Assembly: GCA_018223385.1 (NCBI GenBank)
Contig: JAGTTR010000003.1
Span: 1-64,000 of the forward strand
Source of the DNA: Oscillospiraceae bacterium Marseille-Q3528
GTDB lineage: Bacteria > Bacillota > Clostridia > Lachnospirales > Lachnospiraceae
Direction: 5' to 3'
Length of the DNA stretch: 64,000 nucleotides
Under the pieces are notes generated by a model, which saw only the letters and a list, made by a program, of their open reading frames with translations, had not been told where the DNA came from and did no database searches. Made by a program: the position numbers and the translations under genes. Position 1 is the first letter of the stretch. Each line of letters begins with the position of its first letter. This document shows positions 17,261 through 24,694 of this stretch, piece by piece.

Positions 17261-17343
17261 TGATGTAGGGCAAGTCAGAAAATCGTTTGAACGCTTTCCT
17301 GCAATAAAAAGTTTTTAGGCTTTAATCTTCCTTTCATAATTGC

Positions 17344-17358
17344 CCTGTATGATACAGG
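17344..17358. promoter_or_regulatory. Palindrome upstream of the PepSY gene
   Basis: CCTGTAT-G-ATACAGG is a perfect palindrome with a single central base, 43 bp before the PepSY gene start. A likely operator; the nearby OmpR-family regulator usually prefers direct repeats, so the binding protein is unknown. Confidence 0.45.
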
Positions 17359-17401
17359 CATAACAACAAGAAAGAAAACAAATAGAAAGGAAATTCAGAA
17401 C

Positions 17402-17905
17402 ATGAAAAAAATTAATTTTACTAACATCAGCGAGAAGATTAAAGCAAATGGAAAGAAAATTTTGAAGAGAACAATCGCAGCAGCAGCGGTACTCTCAATC
17501 CTTGGCGGTTCTGTTGTAGTTTACGCGGAGCATAAAGAGAATCAGACTGAGCAGAAAATTCATGACAGAATCCGTGAAGATGCAAAGACAGATGGAATTA
17601 TATTAATATCTGAGGATGAGGTAAAAAAGATTGCACTTGATGATGCAAAAGCAAAAGAAACAGATGTCAAATATCTGGAAATTTCACTGGATGATGAACA
17701 GAATAACCGTTATAATGATTATGATGATAACGACAATGATGACGATGACCATGATCACGAAGATGACGATCATGATGACGAAAATCATGAAAAACGTTAT
17801 ATCTACGAAGTTGATTTTATTTACGATGGTATGGAATACAGCTATGAAATTGATGCCGAATCTAAAGAAATCCTTCAGCGTCAGTACGAATCCTGGTGGA
17901 ATTAA
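17402..17905 (+). CDS. Secreted or anchored PepSY-domain protein with Asp/His-rich linker
   Basis: A 167-residue protein with a basic N-terminus and one hydrophobic segment (about 24-43) ending in V-Y-A, a signal peptide or anchor. A half PepSY module follows (about 62-97, I-S-E-D-E-V-K-K-I-A-L-D-D-A), then a tract at about 104-130 made almost only of Asp, His, Glu and Asn, then a strand region Y-E-V-D-F-I-Y-D-G-M-E-Y-S-Y-E-I-D. The Asp/His tract is a probable divalent-metal site. It precedes a response regulator and kinase in the same direction, so it is likely their target or sensor partner. Confidence 0.8.
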   Translation: MKKINFTNISEKIKANGKKILKRTIAAAAVLSILGGSVVVYAEHKENQTEQKIHDRIREDAKTDGIILISEDEVKKIALDDAKAKETDVKYLEISLDDEQNNRYNDYDDNDNDDDDHDHEDDDHDDENHEKRYIYEVDFIYDGMEYSYEIDAESKEILQRQYESWWN

Positions 17906-17947
17906 TAGCCGATACCTTATGGCTGAAAAGTAAAATAGAGACAACAT

Positions 17948-17984
17948 AGGAGTCAATTACTGATAGGTAACAGTATTGACTCCT
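17948..17984 (+). terminator. Stem-loop between PepSY gene and response regulator
   Basis: TAGGAGTCAAT plus ACTG pairs with CAGT plus ATTGACTCCTA. A weak T stretch follows (CGTTTATC), so termination is likely partial. Confidence 0.6.
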
Positions 17985-18025
17985 ACGTTTATCTGAGGAT
18001 TTTATATACAGGAGGGCAGACAGTA

Positions 18026-18703
18026 ATGCGTGTGCTTGTGGTAGAAGATGAGAAAGATCTTAATCGTGTGATCACGAGAAAACTCAAAGCGGAAGGATAT
18101 AGCGTAGATTCCTGTTTTGATGGTGCAGAAGCCTTGGATTATATGGAAATGACACCTTATGATGTTATTGTTATGGATATTATGATGCCTGAAAAAAACG
18201 GATATCAGGTTTTGAAAGAAATGCGTGAAAAGGGCAACCGTTCTCCGGTGCTTTTTCTGACTGCACGAGATGCTCTTGAAGATCGTGTCAAAGGGCTGGA
18301 TCTGGGAGCGGATGATTATCTTGTGAAACCATTTCATTTTGAAGAACTTATGGCAAGAATCAGGGTGATGCTTCGCAGAAACCATGGAAGTGTTTCCAAT
18401 CGTCTTGCTCTTGCAGACCTTACTCTGGATTGCGATACACATGAAGTCAGACGGGGAGAAAAACGAATTGAATTGTCTGCAAAAGAATTTTCTATTTTGG
18501 AATACATGCTTCGTAATAAAGGAATTGTCCTTTCAAGAGAAAAACTGGAAACACATATCTGGAATTATGAATACCAGGGTGCGTCCAATATGATTGATGT
18601 ATATATCCGCTATCTGCGTCTGAAAATTGATAAAGAATTTGAGCCGAAGCTGATTCATACAGTAAGGGGAGTCGGTTATGTACTCCGGGAGGTGGATGCA
18701 TGA
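18026..18703 (+). CDS. OmpR-family response regulator
   Basis: A 225-residue regulator. The receiver domain (1-118) has the acidic pocket E7-D8, the phosphoacceptor D51 in V-I-V-M-D-I-M-M-P, and K101 in L-V-K-P-F. The C-terminal winged helix (about 128-222) ends in V-R-G-V-G-Y-V-L-R. Its stop overlaps the kinase start by ATGA, so the pair is translationally coupled. It probably regulates the PepSY gene just upstream. Confidence 0.94.
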   Translation: MRVLVVEDEKDLNRVITRKLKAEGYSVDSCFDGAEALDYMEMTPYDVIVMDIMMPEKNGYQVLKEMREKGNRSPVLFLTARDALEDRVKGLDLGADDYLVKPFHFEELMARIRVMLRRNHGSVSNRLALADLTLDCDTHEVRRGEKRIELSAKEFSILEYMLRNKGIVLSREKLETHIWNYEYQGASNMIDVYIRYLRLKIDKEFEPKLIHTVRGVGYVLREVDA

Positions 18704-20034
18704 AACAACTGACAATCCGTACAAAAGTAACATTTTGGTATGCGATGATTATGGTATTGATGGCGGCATCTACGCTTGGCTTGCTTTTGTCAGTTTCAGA
18801 AACGGCTCACCTTTCTGATCAGAAAAGCAGACTGATGGAAACGGTGGAAGAGGCAGCGGAAGACATTTCGAAGGACGGAGAAGATGTATTTGATTCTTTT
18901 GAAGACGGGGTTTATCTTTCTCTTTATGATTCGCAGGGTACATTTCTTCAGGGAAATATTCCTTCTGATTTTCAGAAAAATCTGGAATTTTCAGAGCAAT
19001 CCGTATATTCGATAAAGGCGAACCGGCAGAGTTTTTATGTCTATGATAGAAAACTGTCTGATGGACAATGGATACGAGGGATAATCTCCGAATCAGAGTT
19101 CAGTCATTTTCAAGTGACAGTGATACGGACAGCTTTTATTTTGCTTCCCATGTTGGTGATAATAGCTACGGTGGCTGGATATTTTATTACAAAACGGGCT
19201 TTTCGTCCGGTACGACAGATTCAGGAAACCGCACAGCAGATTACAAGAAGCAATTCGCTTTCTTCCAGAATTGGACTTCCGGAGGGAAGAGATGAAATTT
19301 CTCAGCTCGCAAATACAATCGATGAGATGCTGGAACGGTTAGAACAGAGTTTTGAAAAGGAAAAGCAGTTTACTTCTGATGCATCCCATGAACTTCGCAC
19401 GCCGATATCTGTAATTTTGATGGAGAGTGAATATGTTCTTCAGGATGCAAGTACTTTTGAAGAGGCCAGGGAATCTATGGAGGCAGTCAACCGTCAGGCA
19501 AACAGAATGTCGGAGTTGATTAACCAGCTGCTGTTTTTTGCCCGTGAAGAAAATGGAACACTGGCGGTGAACTTTGAAAAAACAGAGATTCTTCCAGTCC
19601 TTCAGGAAATTATAGGGGATTGCCGGCCGCTTGCAGAAAGTTTTGATATTTCGGTTGAATTTACGAATCATCTAAAGGATGGCTTTGCATGCAAAGTTGA
19701 TCGTATGCTGTTTTCAAGGGCTGTTCACAACTTGATACAGAATGCTGCTGTCTATGGAAAACAAGGTGGACATATCTGGGTATCTGTTTATGTAGAAGGA
19801 AACTATCTTGTGGTATCGGTCAAAGATGATGGCATCGGTATCAGCAGTGAACATTTGGAAAAAATCTGGGATCGCTTCTATCAGGTAGATGAATCACGCA
19901 GCAGGGCGTATGCCGGAAGCACAGGCCTCGGTCTGTCCATGGTACAGAAAATTATGGAAAAACACAACGGTTATGTAAAAGTGGAAAGCGAAGAGGGGAG
20001 TGGAAGTACATTTTGGCTGTATTTTGAAATCTGA
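18700..20034 (+). CDS. Sensor histidine kinase paired with the OmpR-type regulator
   Basis: A 444-residue kinase with a transmembrane segment near 11-30, an extracytoplasmic sensor of about 105 residues, a second transmembrane segment near 142-164, a HAMP linker, the HisKA dimerisation helix with phospho-His H230 in S-D-A-S-H-E-L-R-T-P, and an ATPase domain with N-A-A-V-Y-G (N box), D-D-G-I-G-I and G-L-G-L-S. The final gene of the AT-rich block. Confidence 0.94.
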   Translation: MKQLTIRTKVTFWYAMIMVLMAASTLGLLLSVSETAHLSDQKSRLMETVEEAAEDISKDGEDVFDSFEDGVYLSLYDSQGTFLQGNIPSDFQKNLEFSEQSVYSIKANRQSFYVYDRKLSDGQWIRGIISESEFSHFQVTVIRTAFILLPMLVIIATVAGYFITKRAFRPVRQIQETAQQITRSNSLSSRIGLPEGRDEISQLANTIDEMLERLEQSFEKEKQFTSDASHELRTPISVILMESEYVLQDASTFEEARESMEAVNRQANRMSELINQLLFFAREENGTLAVNFEKTEILPVLQEIIGDCRPLAESFDISVEFTNHLKDGFACKVDRMLFSRAVHNLIQNAAVYGKQGGHIWVSVYVEGNYLVVSVKDDGIGISSEHLEKIWDRFYQVDESRSRAYAGSTGLGLSMVQKIMEKHNGYVKVESEEGSGSTFWLYFEI

Positions 20035-20256
20035 TGGTTTTCATATTTACCAGCTCCTTTGATTTGCTTCAATAAGAACAGCATACCGCATCACGCTGCG
20101 TGAGAGTTAAGCTATTTTTGAAAAAATGTGGTCCTTCATGTGTACTATTTACTAAATCTCATACTTTGGTCTGATTGACGGCGCCACCCTTTGAAAGTAA
20201 AATATTTCATATAGAAGCTTACTGCAACGAAATATCTTTTGCCAAGGGGGAGCAAA
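20035..20256. other. Composition boundary between AT-rich and GC-rich halves
   Basis: Within this 222-bp gap the sequence shifts from AT-rich to GC-rich; the kinase on the left and the gene on the right differ strongly in third-position bases. A short hairpin TCACGC-T-GCGTGA lies at 20091-20103. I see no integrase, tRNA or attachment repeat here. It may be the edge of a genomic island or an assembly joint. Confidence 0.6.
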
Positions 20257-21354
20257 ATGAAAAAGAGAATTCTGAAATTTCGTCTGGCAGGGGCAGTGGT
20301 GACGCTGCTGGGCGTGTATCTGATGGTGATCGGGTACGGCGCCACCTGGTCGCTGACGATTGCCACGATCGTGCTGATTTTTGGTATTGCGATCTGGATG
20401 ATGGCCAAACCGGAGGATTATAATTCCATGACGGACATTGCAGCCATGATCGAGATGGACAGGCCCAGGAAGATTGAGGAGTTTTATGAGGCGTACAAGA
20501 ATGTGTGGACGCCGCTGGGCTCGGGATGGCTGGGCAAGTTTTATACGATGAAGCAGACGGCTCTGGTGTTTGGCCCGGACGCCAGAGGGCAGTACATTTA
20601 TTTCTGGCTGACGAAGGACGGGATCGTGGGATATGTGGGGTATTCGTTTGTGGAAAAGTTTATCCGCAAGCAGCTGACGAAGCCGCTGATCCCGGTGCCG
20701 GAGGATGTGAGCCTGAGCGTGGCAGGGCATCTGAGCTATCATTCGGATTTTCTTATGTTCCAGAGTGAGCTGAAAACGAATCTGGAACGGTTTGTGAAAA
20801 CCGGTCGGGTCGAGCCTTTTATGCAGACGAAGCCGTCGCAGATCTACACGTTTACAGAGGACTTCAAGCTGACGGGACAGCATTTTGACCTGGAGGATGC
20901 GGACGGCAATCTGGTGTATGCCATCGACAGTACTGTGCCGCTGAAGACGTTTCGGATTTATGATGCGGCGCACAACGAAGTGTTCCGCATGACGAAGGAG
21001 CTGCTGCATGTGCTGCCGACATACCGTTTTTATCTGCATGAGGAGCCCTATGGGACGCTGCAGAAGAAGTTTGCCCTGGTAAAAGACAGATTTTCCATGG
21101 AATTGCCGGAGGGTACGCTGGAACTGATGGAATATGCGGGCTCCATCGGCCACAATTACCGGGTGACGCTGAATGGGAAAATGCTGGGCGCCATCATGGA
21201 CAATATGGATCTCACGATCCAGAATGTGTTTTTCGACAATGCATTTCTGATCGTTTATGACACGCGGTATCTGCCGCAGCTGACGGCGCTGGCGGTGATG
21301 ACGGCCAGAGAACTGGCCCGGGACAAGGACGGCGCGCTGCCGAATCGCAGATAA
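20257..21354 (+). CDS. Membrane-anchored protein with YxjI/LURP-one-like domain
   Basis: I choose ATG 20257, which has AAGGGGGAG before it; an earlier TTG at 20239 lies inside that site. The 365-residue protein has two hydrophobic segments at about 8-45. The C-terminal part (about 195-310: F-T-E-D-F-K-L-T-G, V-Y-A-I-D-S-T-V-P, L-P-T-Y-R-F-Y, G-x-L-x-K-K-F-A-L-V-K-D-R-F) has the repeated strands of the YxjI/LURP-one beta-barrel. Residues 60-190 are not recognised. A lipoprotein gene follows 15 bp later and is likely co-transcribed. Function unknown. Confidence 0.65.
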   Translation: MKKRILKFRLAGAVVTLLGVYLMVIGYGATWSLTIATIVLIFGIAIWMMAKPEDYNSMTDIAAMIEMDRPRKIEEFYEAYKNVWTPLGSGWLGKFYTMKQTALVFGPDARGQYIYFWLTKDGIVGYVGYSFVEKFIRKQLTKPLIPVPEDVSLSVAGHLSYHSDFLMFQSELKTNLERFVKTGRVEPFMQTKPSQIYTFTEDFKLTGQHFDLEDADGNLVYAIDSTVPLKTFRIYDAAHNEVFRMTKELLHVLPTYRFYLHEEPYGTLQKKFALVKDRFSMELPEGTLELMEYAGSIGHNYRVTLNGKMLGAIMDNMDLTIQNVFFDNAFLIVYDTRYLPQLTALAVMTARELARDKDGALPNRR

Positions 21355-21369
21355 GAGGGGGAGAAACAG

Positions 21370-22026
21370 ATGAAGGGAAAATGGAGAGCATTTGTGGGGA
21401 TTTTTACAGCAGCGTATGTGCTGACAGGCTGCGGCGCGATATCATCGCCCATCGAGTATGACAGCGCGGATGCGGCCAAGGAGGCGCTGCAGTCGGCTTC
21501 TGTCCTGACGGTGGAGTGTAATCTGGAGGACGCAGACCCGGCGGGAAACCTGCTGGCGGACGGTAAAATAGCAGGCTTTATGAAAAATACCGGTTTTATC
21601 AATCTGAAATGGACGGTGAGTGTGGACGATGTGGACTGGTTTTATCTGAAGATTGTGACGGATGAGCCCATCAACGATGTGGAGGGGATCGTATCCGGCA
21701 CAACGTATGCCTATTATGATATGGACGATACGTGCCTTGGCTATTCCCAGGAGCAGGTCATCGACGGCGCCTTTTTTATCGCATTTCTGGATGCCGACGG
21801 CAATCGCAAGGATTATCTGGCGTCGGAGGACGGGACGGTACTGTTTGACAGCTCCTTCAACGTGATCGGCAGAGCAAAGGGACAGCATTCTATCCTGGGT
21901 TCGGACTGCCAGATCACCGTGACGATGGAGGATGGCGTGGATCAGGAGGTGGATCTGAAGGATAAACTGGCCATGACCATGCCGATTTATGATGAGGAGA
22001 AACGCTGGTATCTGGATAACAAGTAA
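21370..22026 (+). CDS. Putative lipoprotein of unknown function
   Basis: A 218-residue protein with a lipoprotein signal: a basic start, a hydrophobic core and the lipobox L-T-G-C at about residues 18-21. The mature part is acidic and rich in strands (Y-Y-D-M-D-D-T-C, F-I-A-F-L-D-A-D-G) and matches no family I can name. It follows the YxjI-like gene by 15 bp with its own GAGGGGGAG site. Confidence 0.7.
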   Translation: MKGKWRAFVGIFTAAYVLTGCGAISSPIEYDSADAAKEALQSASVLTVECNLEDADPAGNLLADGKIAGFMKNTGFINLKWTVSVDDVDWFYLKIVTDEPINDVEGIVSGTTYAYYDMDDTCLGYSQEQVIDGAFFIAFLDADGNRKDYLASEDGTVLFDSSFNVIGRAKGQHSILGSDCQITVTMEDGVDQEVDLKDKLAMTMPIYDEEKRWYLDNK

Positions 22027-22138
22027 TCGGTTCCCGCTTCTCGAAAAATGAAAAAAATAATAAAAAATTATAGAAATCCTGCAAAAAAATGCCGGGAAGA
22101 TCGTTTTCTCTATAGGTAAAAAAGAGAGGGGATTTTTT

Positions 22139-22474
22139 ATGGGGGAGCAGGAACTGTTGAGAAAGCTGGGGATATGGCCGAATCTGAGCGGATATCAGTA
22201 TCTGATGAAGGGATTTGAGATGATCAGAATGGATCCGGACTATCTGCAGTATGTGACGAAGCGGCTGTATCCGGATATTGCCGATGTTTATCAGATGAGC
22301 TGGCCCAGCGTGGAGCGGGCGATCCGCACCTCGCTGATCACCTGCTGGGACAGAGGCAACCGGGATTTCCTGGATCAGATGGTGGGGTATCATCTGCGGG
22401 ATCGCCCGACGGTCAGCGAATTTTTCGCACTTTCGTGGTTGTATCTGTGCCGGCAGGAACAGGAGAACGCATAG
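22139..22474 (+). CDS. Solo Spo0A C-terminal-type DNA-binding protein
   Basis: A 111-residue protein that consists almost only of the Spo0A effector domain: I-W-P-N-L-S-G-Y-Q-Y-L, V-T-K-R-L-Y-P-D-I-A, W-P-S-V-E-R-A-I-R-T-S-L-I-T-C-W-D-R-G and R-P-T-V-S-E-F-F-A-L. The phosphoreceiver domain of Spo0A is missing, so it would not be switched by the phosphorelay; it may bind 0A-like boxes constitutively or compete with Spo0A. It has AGAGGGGA upstream and a strong terminator behind it. Confidence 0.85.
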   Translation: MGEQELLRKLGIWPNLSGYQYLMKGFEMIRMDPDYLQYVTKRLYPDIADVYQMSWPSVERAIRTSLITCWDRGNRDFLDQMVGYHLRDRPTVSEFFALSWLYLCRQEQENA

Positions 22475-22480
22475 ACGGGG

Positions 22481-22523
22481 AAATCCCGGGAAGGAAGAAC
22501 AGATGACCTTTCCGGGATTTTTT
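22481..22523 (+). terminator. Terminator after the Spo0A-domain gene
   Basis: AAATCCCGGGAAGG pairs with CCTTTCCGGGATTT, followed by TTTT. Confidence 0.85.
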
Positions 22524-22564
22524 GATAAAATATATTAATAAGCAGGTTTTCACTGGCAAGGTGA

Positions 22565-22619
22565 TTGACAGGCGGCAGGAAGAAGAATATACTCATAACA
22601 GTGTTATATAACACTGTTA
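22565..22619 (+). promoter_or_regulatory. Promoter and perfect 24-bp operator of the TetR gene
   Basis: TTGACA (22565-22570), 17-bp spacer, TATACT (22588-22593). Immediately downstream, 22596-22619 is a perfect 24-bp palindrome with half-site TAACAGTGTTAT, covering the expected transcription start. This is a classic TetR-type autoregulatory operator. Confidence 0.8.
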
Positions 22620-22636
22620 CAGATATGGAGGTACAG

Positions 22637-23260
22637 GTGTCAAAATTAATTGAAGGTGTTTCTGAGAAGATAGAAGCATGTGCGAAAAAGGAATTTCTGG
22701 AAAAGGGTTATGTGGATGCATCGCTTCGGACGATCGCGACGGAGGCCGGGACAACGACCGGGTCTATTTACTCCCGTTATGGCGGGAAGGAAGGACTTTT
22801 CTCTGCGATCGTGGAGCCGGCAGCGGAAGAATTTGTCGGCATTTTCCGGCAGGTGCAGGAGACGTTTCACACGATGGAGGCAGAGCGGCAGGCGGAGAGC
22901 CTGGATGATTTTACCAGAAGCGGGATGCGGCAGATGGTGGATTACATGTATGCGCATTTTGAAGAGTTTCAGCTGCTGGTGATCGGCGCCTACGGAACGA
23001 AATTTCAGAATTTTGTGGAGCACCTGGTGGATATCGAGACAGAGTACACCTACAAGTTTATGGAGACGATCGGCCTGGAAGTGAAGAAGGGCAAGCCTAT
23101 CACGAAGGATTTCATGCACATCATGAACAAGGCGCTGTTTGAAAGCTTTTTTGAGGTGATCCGGCATGGGATGTCGAAGGCGGAAGCGGTGGAGTACATC
23201 GATATGCTGGAAAAATACCACAGCGCAGGCTGGAATATCATTTACCAGGAGTATTATTGA
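22637..23260 (+). CDS. TetR-family regulator of the ECF/ABC operon
   Basis: I choose the GTG at 22637, which has GGAGG six bases upstream; an ATG at 22625 lies before that site. The 207-residue protein has the TetR N-terminal helix-turn-helix (A-C-A-K-K-E-F-L-E-K-G-Y, then T-I-A-T-E-A-G-T-T-T-G-S-I-Y-S-R-Y) and a ligand-binding C-terminal half. The palindrome in front of the gene points to autoregulation. A terminator separates it from the transport genes, which it probably also controls. Confidence 0.9.
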   Translation: MSKLIEGVSEKIEACAKKEFLEKGYVDASLRTIATEAGTTTGSIYSRYGGKEGLFSAIVEPAAEEFVGIFRQVQETFHTMEAERQAESLDDFTRSGMRQMVDYMYAHFEEFQLLVIGAYGTKFQNFVEHLVDIETEYTYKFMETIGLEVKKGKPITKDFMHIMNKALFESFFEVIRHGMSKAEAVEYIDMLEKYHSAGWNIIYQEYY

Positions 23261-23276
23261 TGGCAGAGACGCGGCC

Positions 23277-23310
23277 AGGCTGCTGCCGACGTGTGGCAGC
23301 CTCTCTTTTT
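23277..23310 (+). terminator. Terminator between tetR gene and the ECF genes
   Basis: AGGCTGC (23277-23283) pairs with GCAGCCT (23296-23302), followed by CTCTTTTT. Confidence 0.65.
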
Positions 23311-23388
23311 GATGGGTGGTTAGCCGACGCTTACTCTGTGACAGTGGTCAGCAACAAAAATGTCTGTAGAAAGGAAAAGGAGACTCGT

Positions 23389-23976
23389 ATGAACAAGGGT
23401 GGAAAACTGAAAGGAAAAGATCTGATCAATATCGGCATTTATGCTGCGATTTACTGTGTCATCATGACCGCTGTGGCGATGCTCGGCTTTATTCCGATCA
23501 TGATGCCGATACTTTGCGTGCTGGTGCCGCTGCTGGGTGGCATTCCGTACATGCTTTTTGTGACAAAGGTGGAAAAACCGGAAATGATCCATATTTACGC
23601 CATGATCGTGGGGCTGTTCCTGTGGATCACGGGCATGGGATACTGGCCGTTCATTTTCGGCGTCGTGTTTGGCTTTGTGGCCGACAAGATCGTGCAGTCC
23701 GGCAATTATAAGAGCAGTTCCAGGGCCATTCTCAGCAATGCGGTATTCAGCCTGGTGATTTTCGGCAATTTTGTACCGCTGCTCATCAATGCGGAGGAAT
23801 ATTTTAAGACCCGCCAGAGTTTCGGCGAGGATTACATCACTTCCCTGATCGCGATCATGGGCCATTCCTGGCTGGTTCCGGCGCTGCTTGCCGCCACCAT
23901 CATTTTTGGCCTGCTGGGCGGTGTGCTGGGAAAGGCAGTATTGAAAAAGCATTTTGAAAAGGCGGGAATCGCATAA
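23389..23976 (+). CDS. ECF transporter S component, MptD/Trep_Strep-like
   Basis: ATG 23389 follows AAGGAAAAGGAG. The 195-residue membrane protein has five or six hydrophobic segments and the substrate-specificity (S) component pattern: a basic N-terminus, M-L-G-F-I-P-I-M-M-P-I-L and G-G-I-P-Y-M-L-F, and a late glycine-rich segment. It resembles the MptD group. Its stop overlaps the next start (TAATG). It would bind the small substrate on the membrane; the substrate is unknown. Confidence 0.8.
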   Translation: MNKGGKLKGKDLINIGIYAAIYCVIMTAVAMLGFIPIMMPILCVLVPLLGGIPYMLFVTKVEKPEMIHIYAMIVGLFLWITGMGYWPFIFGVVFGFVADKIVQSGNYKSSSRAILSNAVFSLVIFGNFVPLLINAEEYFKTRQSFGEDYITSLIAIMGHSWLVPALLAATIIFGLLGGVLGKAVLKKHFEKAGIA

Positions 23977-24692
23977 TGAAGGGTGCAAACATAACCTTTG
24001 ATCCCCGGACAAAACTGCTGCTGCTTCTGACCATGGGCATTTTTGTGCTGGGCAGTGCGGGCGGCAATCTGTTTGACGCTTACATGCCGCTGTTCTGTGC
24101 GGTACCGGTTGTATTATTTGTACTGGATGGAAAATGGAAACGGGCGGTGTTATATGCCGTGCTGTACGGGGCGGCCTACGCGCTTCTGATGGAGGCGGTT
24201 CCCCGGCTGTCGGGCATTGGCGGCTATATTCTGCTGGCATGCTGCGGCATCCTCACCCGGTTCCTGCCGGGCATTATGACCGGCGCGTATCTGATGCAGA
24301 CAACGAAGGTGAGCGAATTCCACGCGGCCATGGAACGGATGCATGTGACGGACAAGATCACCATTCCCCTGTCGGTGATGTTCCGGTTTTTCCCCACCAT
24401 TGCGGATGAGTTTTCTTCTATCAATGACGCCATGCGGATGCGGGACATCCGTTTCGGCGGAAAAAATGTGGCGAAGATGGTGGAGTACCGGCTGATCCCG
24501 CTGATGATCTGCTCGGCAAAGATCGGGGAGGAGCTGAACGCAGCGGCCATCACGAGGGGGCTGGGATCGGACAGAAGGCGCACGAACATCTGCCGGATCG
24601 GCTTTCATATGCAGGACTACATCCTGACCGCACTGTGTCTGGTTCCCTATGTTGTCTGGCTCGGTGCGCTGGTTTTGGGAGGCATGAGGTGA
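23976..24692 (+). CDS. ECF transporter transmembrane T component
   Basis: A 238-residue polytopic protein that begins with F-D-P-R-T-K-L, typical of EcfT/CbiQ. The two coupling motifs are present in modified form: A-M-R-M-R-D-I-R-F-G and A-I-T-R-G-L-G (about residues 150 and 193), which normally contact the ATPases. It lies between the S component and the ATPase gene, with overlaps or gaps of a few bases. Confidence 0.88.
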   Translation: MKGANITFDPRTKLLLLLTMGIFVLGSAGGNLFDAYMPLFCAVPVVLFVLDGKWKRAVLYAVLYGAAYALLMEAVPRLSGIGGYILLACCGILTRFLPGIMTGAYLMQTTKVSEFHAAMERMHVTDKITIPLSVMFRFFPTIADEFSSINDAMRMRDIRFGGKNVAKMVEYRLIPLMICSAKIGEELNAAAITRGLGSDRRRTNICRIGFHMQDYILTALCLVPYVVWLGALVLGGMR

Positions 24693-24694
24693 AC

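Noticed and set aside
17700..17800. GAT/GAC-rich tract that looks like a simple DNA repeat
   Set aside because: It is in frame and encodes the Asp/His linker of the PepSY protein with varied codons; not a separate repeat element.
20152..21153. Long minus-strand open frames opposite GC-rich genes
   Set aside because: Shadows caused by GC-rich codon use; they lack starts with ribosome binding sites and have Arg/His/Gln-rich nonsense composition. The same holds for similar frames opposite uvrA, the ABC genes and the hydratase.
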